Source: Oehlia diaphana (lineage: Eukaryota > Glomeromycota > Glomeromycetes > Glomerales > Glomeraceae). Taken from it: a DNA stretch of 20,488 nt. The stretch lies in assembly GCA_003833135.1 (NCBI GenBank), contig QZLH01000905.1:8367-28854 (forward strand), given 5' to 3'. Position numbers and translations under genes: made by a program. The notes below the pieces were generated by a model. The model was given only the letters and a program-made list of their open reading frames with translations. It was not told where the DNA came from and did not search any database. Positions within the stretch are counted from its first letter, which is position 1. Each line of letters begins with the position of its first letter. Below, piece after piece: positions 1 to 13,960 of this stretch.

Positions 1-2
1 AA

Positions 3-36
<34 letters not shown>

Positions 37-760
37 GATTGTAATATTTGTAATAAATATTGTTATCAACAGGTATATTTTATTTGTGTTTGAGAGTTGC
101 AGAACATCATAACGCGGGGAGAGACGAAAAAAAAAAAAATGTGGGGTAGATAAATGATAAACTTTGCCGATTATAAAGTTTATCCCCCTTTAAGTTTTTT
201 TTTTTTTTAAAAAAAAAAGAAAAAAAAAAACTCGTTTTGATTTAATTGTTCCTTTTATCTATTGTTCTTTATTCAGTTATATTACTTTTACCAAATCCAA
301 TATGAAAATCAGCGCATCAATCAATTACTATTAGTTTATTCTAATTACCAATTACCAGGAAATTTTAATTCTTCTTTACTTGGGATGTGATATGTAAGAT
401 AAGTAATAATCATAATTTATCATTTGAAGATTTACATTATTTTAATATTTTATGCAATATAAAAAACGCCATTCATCTATTTTTATTATTTTTTTTTTTG
501 TGAAACAAAATTTTAACAAACATCAGAGCATGAGCACGAGCCTACTTATTGGTGTTACTCTGTAGAATTGAAGTTTTGATTTTTTTTTTTCCCTGACAGC
601 TTAAACTTAAAAAGGTAATTATTTCTTGGTCACTTGAGGTCACTTGTAAAAGAAAAGCGCGGTAACTTTAAGTTTATTGGTGTGATTAAATATTGGTATT
701 TATAATTTAGGACAATCGGATCTTTTGATATTTTAATATTCTTGATCGGATTAGTTTATG
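1..760. other. Upstream non-coding AT-rich DNA
   Basis: No coding region can be supported here. The segment holds a poly-T run near its left edge (about 7-33) and a poly-T/poly-A pair at about 196-230 that could fold back on itself. Short open frames are interrupted by stops and have no recognisable protein similarity. It is best read as intergenic sequence. Confidence 0.6.
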
Positions 761-955
761 GTTAATTGGATAATAGGTAGATTATAGGTAAAATATTGAA
801 TATTAGGTAAAATATTGGATAATAAGTGATTGGATAATAGGTAGAATATTGGATAATAAGTTATTGGATAATATTGGATAATATGTAGAATAGGAGAATA
901 GGTCAATTAATGTCAATAAGTAATGTCAATAAGTAAATGTCAATAAGGTTAGTAA
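761..955. repeat. Degenerate short tandem repeats (GGATAATAGGTAGAATATT and AATGTCAATAAGT types)
   Basis: From about 761 to 897 the words ATTGGATAATA, GGTAGAATATT and GGATAATAAGT recur in irregular order, as in a decayed minisatellite. This is followed at about 908-950 by three near-identical 13-15-bp units containing AATGTCAATAAG. No gene overlaps it. Confidence 0.65.
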
Positions 956-1500
956 ATATTTTCATAATTTTTTTGTGAAATTGAAATTTCGTATATGTTT
1001 GATTCATTTGTGAAAACGATACAATTGATACATGTATATGTGTATATGTTACGTGATGATTTTGATCTGGGGTATCGGCGTCTCTTATGACGTAATATAC
1101 TTTATCAAAAAATTTTCTTTATGGTTAGGATAATTTGTTAAATTATACCATACTAATGTATGGATCGGGATTTACTAATGAATTGAGGAAATTATACTTG
1201 ATTTGTTATTATTGTGTAGAAAATCCAAGTTTGGGGTAATTAAGTTATTAAAAAAAACTAGTTAAACAACTGGTTACGTTAGTGTACGATTTAGGAGGTA
1301 TTATTAAATGCGGGTTCAAGTAAGTCATTATTTATTATTATTTTTTTTTTTTTATTTATGCAAAATTATGTCATCAAATAATAAGCATAAAGCCATTTTC
1401 ATTTATTTAACTCAACCCATTTTCTTTCTACATTAGTAACTATACTTTTGTTTCCTTTGTCCTTTTTTCGAGGTATCATTCTATTGATATTTGTTAAAAT
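956..1500. other. Non-coding spacer
   Basis: AT-rich sequence with no open frame of useful length and no recognised RNA gene. At about 1309 an ATG is followed after four codons by GTAAGT, which looks like a short first exon. The first candidate acceptor (about 1437) leads straight into a stop codon, so I do not call a gene. Confidence 0.5.
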
Positions 1501-1625
1501 TTCCTACGTACTTACTTCCTACGTACTTACTTCTTATGTACTTCTTACGTACTTATTTCCTACGTTCTTACTTCTTATGTACTACTTACGTACTTACTTC
1601 TTATGATGTACGTACTTACATGTAT
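1501..1625. repeat. Minisatellite with CTTACTTCCTACGTA-type unit
   Basis: About eight imperfect copies of a unit of roughly 12-16 bp containing TTCCTACGTACTTAC or TTCTTATGTACT variants. Each copy carries a TACGTA or TATGTA core, and TACGTA is itself a palindrome. No coding potential. Confidence 0.75.
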
Positions 1626-1676
1626 ACGAATTTTACTAAAAATCAATTATAGAAGTAGAATCTTACAAAAAAAAAA

Positions 1677-2900
1677 CATATTCAATTGATTATTACTTAC
1701 ATCACATTATATATATTTTTTTAGACCTTTGCTTTTTTGAGGAAACCTTATAATCACGATTGTCGATAACCGAATTTCAAATTTCGATTTTCCTGGAATT
1801 GAGAATACCAAATCCAATTGCATCACATTATATACAGTATATATTTTTTTAGACCTTTGCTTTTTTGAGGAAATCACGATTGTCTATTAACCGAATTTCA
1901 AATTTCGATTTTCCTAGAATTAGGGCACCAAATTCAACTGCATCACATTATATATATTTTTTTTTAGACCTTCGCTTTTTTGAGGGAATCTTATAATCAC
2001 GATTGTCGATAACCGAATTTCAAATTTCGATTTTCCTGAAATTGAGAACACCAAATCCAATTGCATCACATTATGTATATTTATATTTTTTTTAGACCTT
2101 TGCTTTTTTGAGGAAATCACGATTGTCTATTAACCGAATTTCAAATTTCGATTTTCCTAGAATTAGGCACCAAATTCAACTGCATCACATTATATATATT
2201 TTTTTTTAGACCTTCGCTTTTTTGAGGGAATCTTATAATCACGATTGTCGATAACCGAATTTCAAATTTCGATTTTCCTGGAATTGAGAACACCAAATCC
2301 AATTGCATCACATTATGTATATTTATATTTTTTTTAGACCTTTGCTTTTTGAGGAAACCTTATAATCACGATTGACAATTGTCGATTGTCGACTGGTTAA
2401 CCGAATTACAAATTTCGATTTTTTTTCCTAGAATTGAGAACACCAAATCCAATTTATTATTGCTTACATCACATTATATATATTTTTTTAGACCTTCGCT
2501 TTTTTGAGGAACCCTTATAATCACGATTGTCGATAACCGAATTTCAAAATTTCGATTTTCCTAGAATTAGGCCACCAAATTCAATTGCATCATATTCTAT
2601 ATATATTTTTTTAGACCTTTCCTCTTTGAGGAAACCTTATAATCACGATTGACAATTGTCGATTGTCGACTGTTAACCGAATTTCAAATTTAGAACACAA
2701 AATCCAATTGCATCTATATTTTTAGACCTTTGCTTTTTTGAGGAAATCTTATAATCACGATTGTCGATAACCGAATTTCAAAATTTCGATTTTCCTAGAA
2801 TTGAGAACACCAAATCCAATTGCATCACATTATATATATTTTTTTTAGACCTTCGCTTTTTTGAGGAAATCTTATAATCACGATTGTCGATAAAATTTGA
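1677..2900. repeat. Satellite-like tandem array, ten ~110-155-bp units
   Basis: The word AGACCTTTGCTTTTTTGAGG, or a close variant, begins near 1723, 1851, 1966, 2094, 2208, 2336, 2490, 2613, 2724 and 2847. Spacing is 111-154 bp. Each unit runs through a CACGATTGTCGATAACCGAA segment and a near-palindromic GAATTTCAAATTTC core to CACCAAATCCAATTGCATC and a TATATA/T-tract. Units alternate between a longer form (with CTTATAATCACGATTG) and a shorter form (deleted there), giving a ~242-bp two-unit higher-order period. The 1966-2207 and 2208-2449 dimers are almost identical. The array ends about 280 bp before the kinase gene start. Short open frames inside it are by-products of the repeat. Confidence 0.9.
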
Positions 2901-3180
2901 GAACATATATATAAAAACATTCATGTTACACAAAGGTATATAGCGCGAAAATATCAGTCATAAATACGTATTCAGAATTCAGAATTTCAGGATTTTAACG
3001 TGTATGTATTTTTTTCGTATTTTTGTTTATTCTTTATTATTAATCTTTTCCATATTTTGCGGGTAAATCATTGATTCATAATTATAATTTATTACGATAT
3101 TTTTGTATCACCCTTGAAAATCATATTTAAATAAATAGATTGGCGTATGTATATACATACACATTGTAGAAAACTTTGTC

Positions 3181-5925
3181 ATGAATTTCATGAATTCAAA
3201 ATTATTTAAAAATTCAAAATGTATCCAGTATTTTATAAAGGTATCATTTCCTTCGGGACATATTCATAATTCAAACCTTTACCTTTCTAAAAATTATTAT
3301 TTGAAATATACAAGATTTTATTTTACGTCACCTAAAAAAAATTATAAATTTAATAATAATTTTAATCATTTTAATAATTTTAATCGAAATACAAATGATT
3401 CATTTCGATATAAAACGAATAAATTTTTCTATCAAAAAGATTCAATTATAATAAAAAATTGGCTTAGGATATTTAGGATAGAAAATTCATATCGTATCCT
3501 TTCAATAGTACCTTTTCATTTTAGTTTTTTACCGATTTTTTTGGATAAATCTGAGATTGATACTTCTAAAGAAGCGAAAGAATTAAATGAAGTACAAATT
3601 ATAAATCATACAGAATCTTCCCCTAATTTAATAAAAAAATGTTTAAATTATATTTATAATTTTATATCTGATTATATTATCGAACCTATATTAATATCAT
3701 GTCGATTTACTTATTTATTATGTATATTTTTACCTTTGATCATTGGTTCACCATTAATATTTTTTGGTAAAAGAGTTCCTGAATGTCATGATGAAAGAAC
3801 AGGAACTCTCTGGTGGTACAATAAGTTGATGAGAAGCATGGAAATGGCCGGGCCAACATTTATCAAGGTTTGTGATGGCCCGTAAGAATTGATATTAATA
3901 TCATGATGATTATTCAATTTTTTTTTAAATTAATAATATTAAATTAGTTGGGACAATGGGCTGCTTCAAGAACTGATATATTTCCTCAAGAGATGTGTAT
4001 TCGTTTATCAAAACTTCATTCTGCCGTTGATCCACATCCATTTCATGAAACAAAAAGAGTTATTGAGAAAGCATTTAATAGACCTTTTGAAGAAATTTTT
4101 ATTAATTTTGATATGGATCCGATTGGAATAGGTGCTATTGCACAGGCAAGGAAAAAAAATTATTTTTTTTTTTCAGATTTAATAGATTTAATTATGAATT
4201 TTCAACGATTAATTAAATAAATTCTTTAATTAGGTTTATAAAGCTGTTATCCGATCTGAAGTTCTTCCAAATTCTTTTTTTAATGATGATTCTGATGATT
4301 CTGATGAATCTCGTCCTCCTATGGTAGCAATAAAAATTTTACATCCTTCTTCTGAAAATAATATACGTAGAGATTTAAAGATTTTGATGGTATTTGCAAA
4401 GATAATTAATGTAATTCCTACAATGCAATGGCTTTCATTTCCAGAAGAAGTTAAAATGTTTGGAAATATGATGCAAAAACAATTAGATTTAAGAATTGAA
4501 GCAACAAATTTATTAGAATTTCAAAAAAATTTCGATAATCGAAGTAGTATAAATTTTCCTAAACCTTTAATATTATATACTACAAAGAATATGTTAATTG
4601 AAGAATATGAAAGAGGGATAAATATTAAATTATTTCTTGATAATGGAGCTGGAATATTTGATCATATGATTGCAAATATGGGTAAATATTTATTATTTAT
4701 TTTGCAATATGTCAATATGTTTATTTTTTTTGGTTTTGTAATATGTTATTTTATTTATTAAATATCTTTTATTTGTTTTTATTACCTATAGGACTTGATG
4801 CTTTTCTGGTAAGTTGAAAACGATTATTATTATTTCTAGTTATTGGATGATGGAATAGAGATATCGATGTCCACCATCCAATAACCGAGTTATAGTTCGG
4901 TCATTAGGAATATTGCGGTGACTAATAGAAATTAATGCTACTAATACTATTTTCAATACTGGATGTCTCGTAATCGGTATATTCCTAATCGACTGAACAA
5001 TAATTGAACAATAATTGAACAATAATTGAACAATAACTGAACAATAACAACAATTATTTTAATATTCTTTTTTTTTTTTTTATAGCATATGCTTATTCTT
5101 GATAATTTTATACACGCTGATTTACATCCTGGTAACATAATGGTTAAATTTACAAAACAAAATACTTATAATGTATTAAAACGATTTTGGAGAAATTATA
5201 CATCATCAGATGAACAAAAAGCGAAAATTAGAAGATATTATGATCGAGAATCAGATATTGCAATAGAAAGACTTTTATCAAAAAGAAATGATAAAACACT
5301 TTGGTTAGATGAATTAAAAAATTTATGTGAAGAAGGATATTTACCACAATTAATATTTTTAGATACAGGTTTAGTTACAAGTTTAAATGATGAAAATCGA
5401 AAAAATTTTTTAGATTTATTTCGTGCTATAGCAGAATTTAATGGTTATGAAGCTGGTAAATTAATGATTAATAGATGTAAAACTCCTAATTTAGTTATAG
5501 ATGGAGAAATTTTTGCATTAAAAATGCAACATTTAATTTTAACAATTAAATCTTTAACATTACAATTAGGTAAAATTAAAATTTCGGATATTTTGGTTAA
5601 TGTATTACATATGGTTAGACAACATCATGTTAAATTAGAAGGTGATTTCGTTAATGTTATAATTTCTATATTATTATTAGAAGGTATAGGTAGACAATTA
5701 GATCCAACTATGGATTTATTAAAAAGTGCTTTACCTATATTACGTAAATTAGGTTCTAAAGGTGCTGGTAAGGGTGTTTTAGAAGGTATAAAAGATATTC
5801 CAGGTGGTAATGCTTGGTGGTTAAAAGTTTGGTTTTGGTTAGAAGCTAGAGAATGGGTTGATAATGCTTCATGGAATTATTATTCTTTATTATTTCATAG
5901 AAATGTTTCGTGGCCTGATATGTGA
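3181..5925 (+). CDS. ADCK2: ADCK2-type UbiB/ABC1 atypical protein kinase, five exons
   Basis: Exons 3181-3867, 3948-4145, 4234-4681, 4792-4808 and 5086-5925 join in frame to 729 aa. Seen: a basic, Asn/Phe-rich N-terminus; a hydrophobic, probably membrane segment at about residues 177-196; the UbiB KxGQ motif (K-L-G-Q, 229-232) split exactly by intron 1; an Ala-containing nucleotide loop (GIGAIAQVYKA, ~289-299); VAIK lysine at 329; catalytic loop HADLHPGN (460-467); and DTG in place of DFG (543-545). About 75 residues separate the last two motifs. The C-terminal KLEGDF...LEGIGRQLDP block is typical of ADCK2. Known: the family sits in mitochondria and affects coenzyme Q; yeast Cqd1 is, as I recall, the fungal counterpart. 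The family is atypical and classical protein kinase activity should not be assumed. The start is the first in-frame ATG after stops; Met4 is an alternative. Oddities are the GC-AG intron 2 and the 17-nt exon 4. Codons are strongly A/T-ending. Confidence 0.92.
4146..4233 (+). other. GC-AG intron (intron 2 of the ADCK2-like gene)
   Basis: The exon ends GCACAG, followed by GCAAGG, and the intron closes with TTAATTAG before GTTTATAAAGC. Only this cut yields the conserved GIGAIAQ-VYKA loop, and no GT donor lies nearby in frame. CAG/GCAAG matches the strong-consensus context known for the minor GC-AG class of spliceosomal introns. Length 88 nt. Confidence 0.85.
4840..5048. repeat. Palindromic sequence plus 11-bp tandem repeat inside intron 4 of the kinase gene
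   Basis: Inverted pairs are TTATTGGATGATGG (4840-4853) with CCACCATCCAATAA (4871-4884), and ATTAGGAATAT (4903-4913) with ATATTCCTAAT (4979-4989), each extending imperfectly. They are followed by five copies of TGAACAATAAT/C at 4994-5048. At 277 nt this is the longest intron of the gene; the others are 80-110 nt. The excess length is this insertion-like material, perhaps a decayed MITE. No clear flanking duplication was found. Confidence 0.7.
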
Positions 5926-6120
5926 TGGGAAAAAGAAAAAATGGAAATGTGAAAAATGGGAAATGGAAAACAGGAATTGGGAATGGGAAATGGAGGTGGA
6001 TAATGAAAACAGGAATTGGGAATGGGAATGGGAAATGGGAAATGGGAAGTGGATAATGGAAACAGGAATTGGGAATGGGAAATGGAAGTGGATATGGAAT
6101 ATGGGAAACTTTTTTACGTA
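5926..6120. repeat. G-rich minisatellite immediately downstream of the kinase stop
   Basis: Directly after the stop codon lie three irregular copies (from about 5969, 6008 and 6061) of a 36-53-bp unit AACAGGAATTGGGAATGGGAAATGGA...GTGGATAATG. It is built from the shorter words GGGAAT and GGGAAATG. It would form part of the 3' UTR. Its G-rich sense strand contrasts with the AT-rich surroundings. A frame is open through it, which I regard as incidental. Confidence 0.8.
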
Positions 6121-6480
6121 AATCGAAAAAAGGTTACTTCTAACCAGTTATAAAAGAAATCACAATGTAGATTCAGTAACTTCTGGGTAGAAAAATTTCA
6201 TTACGTAAACCGTTTTATTAAAGAGAAATAATCAATCAAATATTTTACGATTTTTTTTATAAAATTTCTTTTTGTAAAAGTTAAATTATTTAATATTATA
6301 AAACAACTATAAAAATGGGTAAAAATTAAATAATTCAACAATTATTTTAACAAATAATTGGATAATTCAATTTATTTTTTAAATCTTTTTCTATTATCTC
6401 CCATTTTAACACATACACCCCATTCTAATTCAATCTGCTTTCTGTTTCCATTTTCTTATCCTGCTTCCCATTTCGCATTT
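6121..6480. other. Intergenic AT-rich spacer
   Basis: Between the kinase and mcm5 genes I see no open frame, RNA gene or strong repeat. It presumably contains the end of the kinase 3' UTR; no perfect AATAAA was found close to the stop. Confidence 0.5.
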
Positions 6481-6499
6481 ATGACACCCTACGGACAAT

Positions 6500-6635
6500 T
6501 AGAAATTTTGGAACTATTTGAAATTTGAAAATTTGAAATATATAATTATTTAGAAATTTGGAATTATTTTGAAAATTTGGAATTATTTGAATTATCTTGA
6601 AAATTTGGAATTATTCGAAAATTTGAATTTATTTA
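6500..6635. repeat. Degenerate GAAAATTTGGAATTATTT tandem repeat
   Basis: Six or so imperfect copies of an 18-20-bp unit made of GAAATTTG and GGAATTATT words lie about 270-400 bp upstream of the mcm5 start. Looks like simple-sequence expansion in the promoter-distal region. Confidence 0.6.
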
Positions 6636-6907
6636 TTTATTTAATTGGAAACTCTCCATAATTCTCCAAATACCGGTGTTTAAACACTTCCACATTTTCG
6701 TATGTAGCTAAGGGAGGGGTACGCGATATATATTAACGTGATTTGTGTTACAAAATTCGGATTAACCATTTTAGGTATACTTGCATGAGTCGCGTTCGTT
6801 CAACAACTTTTATAACTTCTTTGAAAGCTTTTTTTTTCGTGTTTTTCGTGGTTATCCGTAATATTAATACCTCAATCGATAAATATACATATAAATATAT
6901 TATAAAA

Positions 6908-10609
<3,702 letters not shown>

Positions 10610-10654
10610 AAAAGAAAAAAATAATAATAAAGGTTTTAGTAAAATTTATTTTTT

Positions 10655-10660
10655 AATAAA
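10655..10660 (+). terminator. Candidate polyadenylation signal of mcm5
   Basis: AATAAA about 45 nt after the mcm5 stop; another lies at 10626-10631. Position is suitable, but in such AT-rich DNA the hexamer is common. Confidence 0.45.
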
Positions 10661-11146
10661 AGATTTTATTTTTATCATACACAACCTGGGTAAAAAATAT
10701 TGCAGGAATTATCATTAATTTGGCAGGAATTAAAGTGATATAATTCATTAAAAAAATTACGGCATAATTAGGAAAATTTTCTAATTTCGGCCTAAATTAT
10801 TATGTGTATAAAAATCTCAATTATGAACAGCATTCCAAAGTTACATTGATTTTATGGAATTTTTTATATTGGGACTAATTATACGTGACATAACTCATTG
10901 ACTCTTGTATACAACTCAGGCCGTAAGTGACTTGGGATATAATGGCAAATCTAATACAGTAGGATCTAAATTTCGTTCCGCAGTCATTTATTATCAATTA
11001 TGTAATCATCTCATTTTGCAGATGATCTACAACGTGCGACGAGGAAACGTAGACCTTAAGTTAACGTAATCTAATCTGAATTAAAATTTTCTAAAAGCAT
11101 TTTGGCGATTTTTGATTCTTAAAACCACTCCCAACACGCATTCAGA
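10661..11146. other. mcm5/alpha-7 intergenic region with possible 5'-UTR intron
   Basis: No open frame is supported. The last ~230 nt are less AT-rich, suggesting promoter and 5' leader of the proteasome gene. A good donor (GCC/GTAAGT at about 10923) and acceptor (TTTTGCAG ending about 11021) could define a ~100-nt leader intron; without transcript data this stays a suggestion. I saw no Rpn4-type GGTGGCAAA element. Confidence 0.4.
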
Positions 11147-12451
11147 ATGAGTTCAATTGGAACCGGTGTAAAGTTTCTCAATTGAAGACTTTTTTCTTTG
11201 CCTGTTTATGTCTTTCGAGCATTACTCACATTTCTCTTATACAGTACGATCTTTCCGTGTCCACTTATTCACCTGACGGTCGCGTTTTTCAAGTTGAATA
11301 TGCTGCAAAAGCTGTTGATAACAGCGGGTGATTTATTTTTTGTCTTATTTCCATGTGTTGTTAATAAGTTATATATCTTCTATTGTCCAACCATAGTAAC
11401 ATTTTTAAAAACTTTTTTGGTAAAATAGAACTGCGATTGGTTTGCGCGTTGAAGGTGGCGTAGTATTGGCAGTTGAAAAGCTTGTACAATCAAAATTGTT
11501 GGTACCAGGATCAAATCGTCGAATTCAAACTGTTGATACTCATATTGGCGTTGTAAGTAATTGTGATTCATATTTAGCTTTTTATATATATATCTATAAT
11601 TAAAGTGTGTTAATGACATTAGGCAACAGCCGGTTTGTTAGCAGATGGTCGTCATATTATCAATCGAACTAGGGATGAAGCAGAGAGTCATCGTGATATA
11701 TTTAAAACTCAAATTCCTGGCAAGGTATTTTCAATCAAATGTTTCTTTCATTTTAATATTCATATTTTTTTAATAACTTTTACTTTTTGAATATAGACAA
11801 TTGCTGATCGAGTGGGTCAATATGTACAAATGTATACATTATATTCTAGTGTTCGGCCATTTGGTAGCAGTGTTATTATAGGTACTGTTGATAAAGAAGG
11901 ACCACAACTTTATATGATTGAGCCATCTGGTGTATATTGGGTGAGATTAACAAAAAACTTTATGCATGAAAATTATTCAAAAATTGATTTTCTTGGCATT
12001 AATTTAGACTTTCTATTTTTTTTTAGGGGTATCATGGTTGTGCAATTGGTAAAGGTAAGCAAGTGGCAAAGACAGAAATTGAGAAACTTAAACTTTCTGA
12101 GCTATCACTTCGAGAAGCTGTAAACGCGGCTGCAAAAATGTAAGTTTTTCATTTTAATTTATAATATGATTTGATTATAATCATTTTTATAAATCTTTTT
12201 TTATTACAAATAGTATATATACCGTTCATGATGAGGCTAAAGACAAAGATTTTGAATTAGAATTAAGTTGGATTACAAGTGAAACAAAAAGACATGAATT
12301 CGTACCTAAAGATATTGCAGAAGAAGCTGAAAGATTGGCAAAGGTTTTTACTCTTATTATTTTATCATAATTATTTTTTAATAAGTACTTATCTTATTTT
12401 ATCCATTCTTTTTTTCTTTAGGATTCACTTAATGAGGAAATGGAAGATTAA
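11147..12451 (+). CDS. PRE10: 20S proteasome subunit alpha-7 (PSMA3/Pre10), eight exons
   Basis: Exons 11147-11167, 11245-11327, 11429-11552, 11623-11724, 11797-11940, 12027-12139, 12214-12343 and 12422-12451 join in frame to 248 aa (human PSMA3 is about 255). Seen: the start MSSIGTG, identical to animal alpha-7, encoded by a 21-nt first coding exon; the alpha-subunit signature [20 protein letters not shown] (8-27); the alpha-7 block [51 protein letters not shown]; and an acidic tail ending NEEMED, shorter than in yeast. Known: alpha subunits are catalytically inactive, form the outer rings and gate of the 20S core, and dock the 19S regulator; alpha-7 lies in nucleus and cytosol with the core particle. 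All introns are short (70-101 nt), GT-AG. I am very sure of the family, and of alpha-7 rather than other alphas from the block order and N-terminus. Confidence 0.97.
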
Positions 12452-12537
12452 ATTTGTTAGATTTTTTATTTTTCATTTATTAAAATTATATTGTTAAAAC
12501 AAGTTCTTGCTGAATGTTGAATTTTATATTGGCTGAG

Positions 12538-12543
12538 AATAAA
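12538..12543 (+). terminator. Candidate polyadenylation signal of the alpha-7 gene
   Basis: AATAAA about 87 nt after the stop codon, followed by A-rich sequence. Position is plausible; the hexamer is frequent in this DNA. Confidence 0.45.
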
Positions 12544-12551
12544 AAATATAA

Positions 12552-13650
12552 ATAATTTATTTATATAAAAAAATTTATTTGAAAATAACTTTTTTGAATA
12601 TAAATACAATAAATAATGTTCTTTATAAAATAATATTTGAAAAATCAATTAAGGAATTAAAAGGTATTAATATAACTTTCAATTCTTTCTATTTGTTTTA
12701 ACTTGATAAAATATATTTATAATTTATATAAATTGGATAAAAATAAAAAAAAAAAAAATATTAGATTATTTAACAATTTTTCTTTTTAATTTAATTTAAA
12801 TCTACTTATATAGAAAAATATAATTAATGAATTATATTTATTTACTAATTAATAAATCCTATAAATCCTTATAAATTACATAATTAATAATTTATTGAAA
12901 TACAATATATAGCATATAATAAAAATAATAGCAAATATTTAAAAATATACCTATAAATTTAATAAACTTTGATATTTTTTTTTTTTAATAAATATAAAAA
13001 AATGTTAAAATGTCATCACTTGTGATTTTTACTAGTTTAATTTTTAAATAATATAAGATTAATGTTAAATAAATAATTGATTACATATATTAAATAATTA
13101 TTCTATATATAAATTTACAAGAAAAAATTTGTCTAAAATCAAAAAAGGCGATTTTTCAGATAATTTTTAAAATTTTCATTTTTTAATTTTCATTTTACAA
13201 AATTTTAATGGTTAAATATTAATCAATAATTTATTATTTAAGTAATCAGTATTCTTTAATTCTGGCCAAAATTATAAACTAGCATTTTAAATTTTTTTAA
13301 TCAGAATTAAATAATATAAATAATCATCAGTAATAATAAAATTTAGCAAATATTCTAAATATAATATTTATATAAAAAATTTTAATTAAATTAATTTTTT
13401 ATATAATTTAATTAAAAATGCAAGTATATAAAAATATTAAAATAAATTAATTAGTAAATTTTATGGTAAATTTATTTTTTAATTAATTAATTATATAAAT
13501 AAATTTTAGTTTGATAGTATTAATAAATCTATAATACAAATTATATATAATTATAAAAAAAAAGTACTTTATTATTTAATTTAATAATATTTTATTTAAT
13601 TGTAAAAAGTTATATTATTTTAATTATTTAAAATAAAATATAAAATATTG
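12552..13650. other. Extremely AT-rich non-coding region
   Basis: About 1.1 kb made almost wholly of A and T, with many ATTAATTA, TTATATA and A/T homopolymer words. No open frame, RNA gene or ordered repeat is visible. Intergenic spacer. Confidence 0.6.
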
Positions 13651-13700
13651 GATCATTTTAACGCTCACTGGAGGTGAAATTCACCGGAAGTGAATTTCAT
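13651..13700. repeat. Near-palindromic GGTGAAATTCACC repeat, left copy
   Basis: GGTGAAATTCACC (13673-13685) lies within CACTGGAGGTGAAATTCACC and is followed by GGAAGTGAATTTCATC, so several GTGAAATT/AATTTCAC half-sites alternate. It stands out as the only C/G-containing patch in about 2 kb. A closely similar sequence lies at 18311-18360. Confidence 0.7.
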
Positions 13701-13960
13701 CATATCACGTAATATTTATTATTATATTAAAATTTAGTAAAATTCAATTTTTTTGTGTTTGAATAAACATGTAAAAAAAAGTTTTTCTATTGACCATTTA
13801 AGCATAAATATTTAAAGTTTATTGACAAAAAGTTTCTTTTTAAATTACAAGAATATTATCATAACTCCAATTAAACTATACACCCATCCACTAACCATTT
13901 AATTCAGATTTTTTATTAATTTAAGACCTATAGTAATGCATAATAATATATATAATTCTT
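13701..13960. other. Short non-coding spacer before the minisatellite
   Basis: AT-rich sequence with no gene or ordered repeat seen. It grades into the degenerate left end of the 30-bp minisatellite. Confidence 0.5.

Noticed and set aside
1300..1330. First exon of an unknown gene (ATG then GTAAGT)
   Set aside because: No downstream exon could be found; the candidate acceptor runs directly into a stop codon.
1920..2120. 66-codon − strand frame
   Set aside because: Lies inside the tandem array and repeats with it; no protein features.
3882..3890. Alternative GTAAGA donor for kinase intron 1
   Set aside because: Using it adds 14 nt, breaks the frame and destroys the KxGQ motif; the GTTTGT donor at 3868 restores it exactly.
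6785..6907. Upstream in-frame ATG extending MCM5 by 41 residues
   Set aside because: The extension is Phe/Val/Lys/Ile-rich and unlike MCM5 N-termini. The ATG at 6908 has a better context and starts a family-like sequence.
11198..11619. Open frames on both strands over proteasome exons 1-3
   Set aside because: They overlap the alpha-7 exons in wrong frames and encode nothing recognisable.
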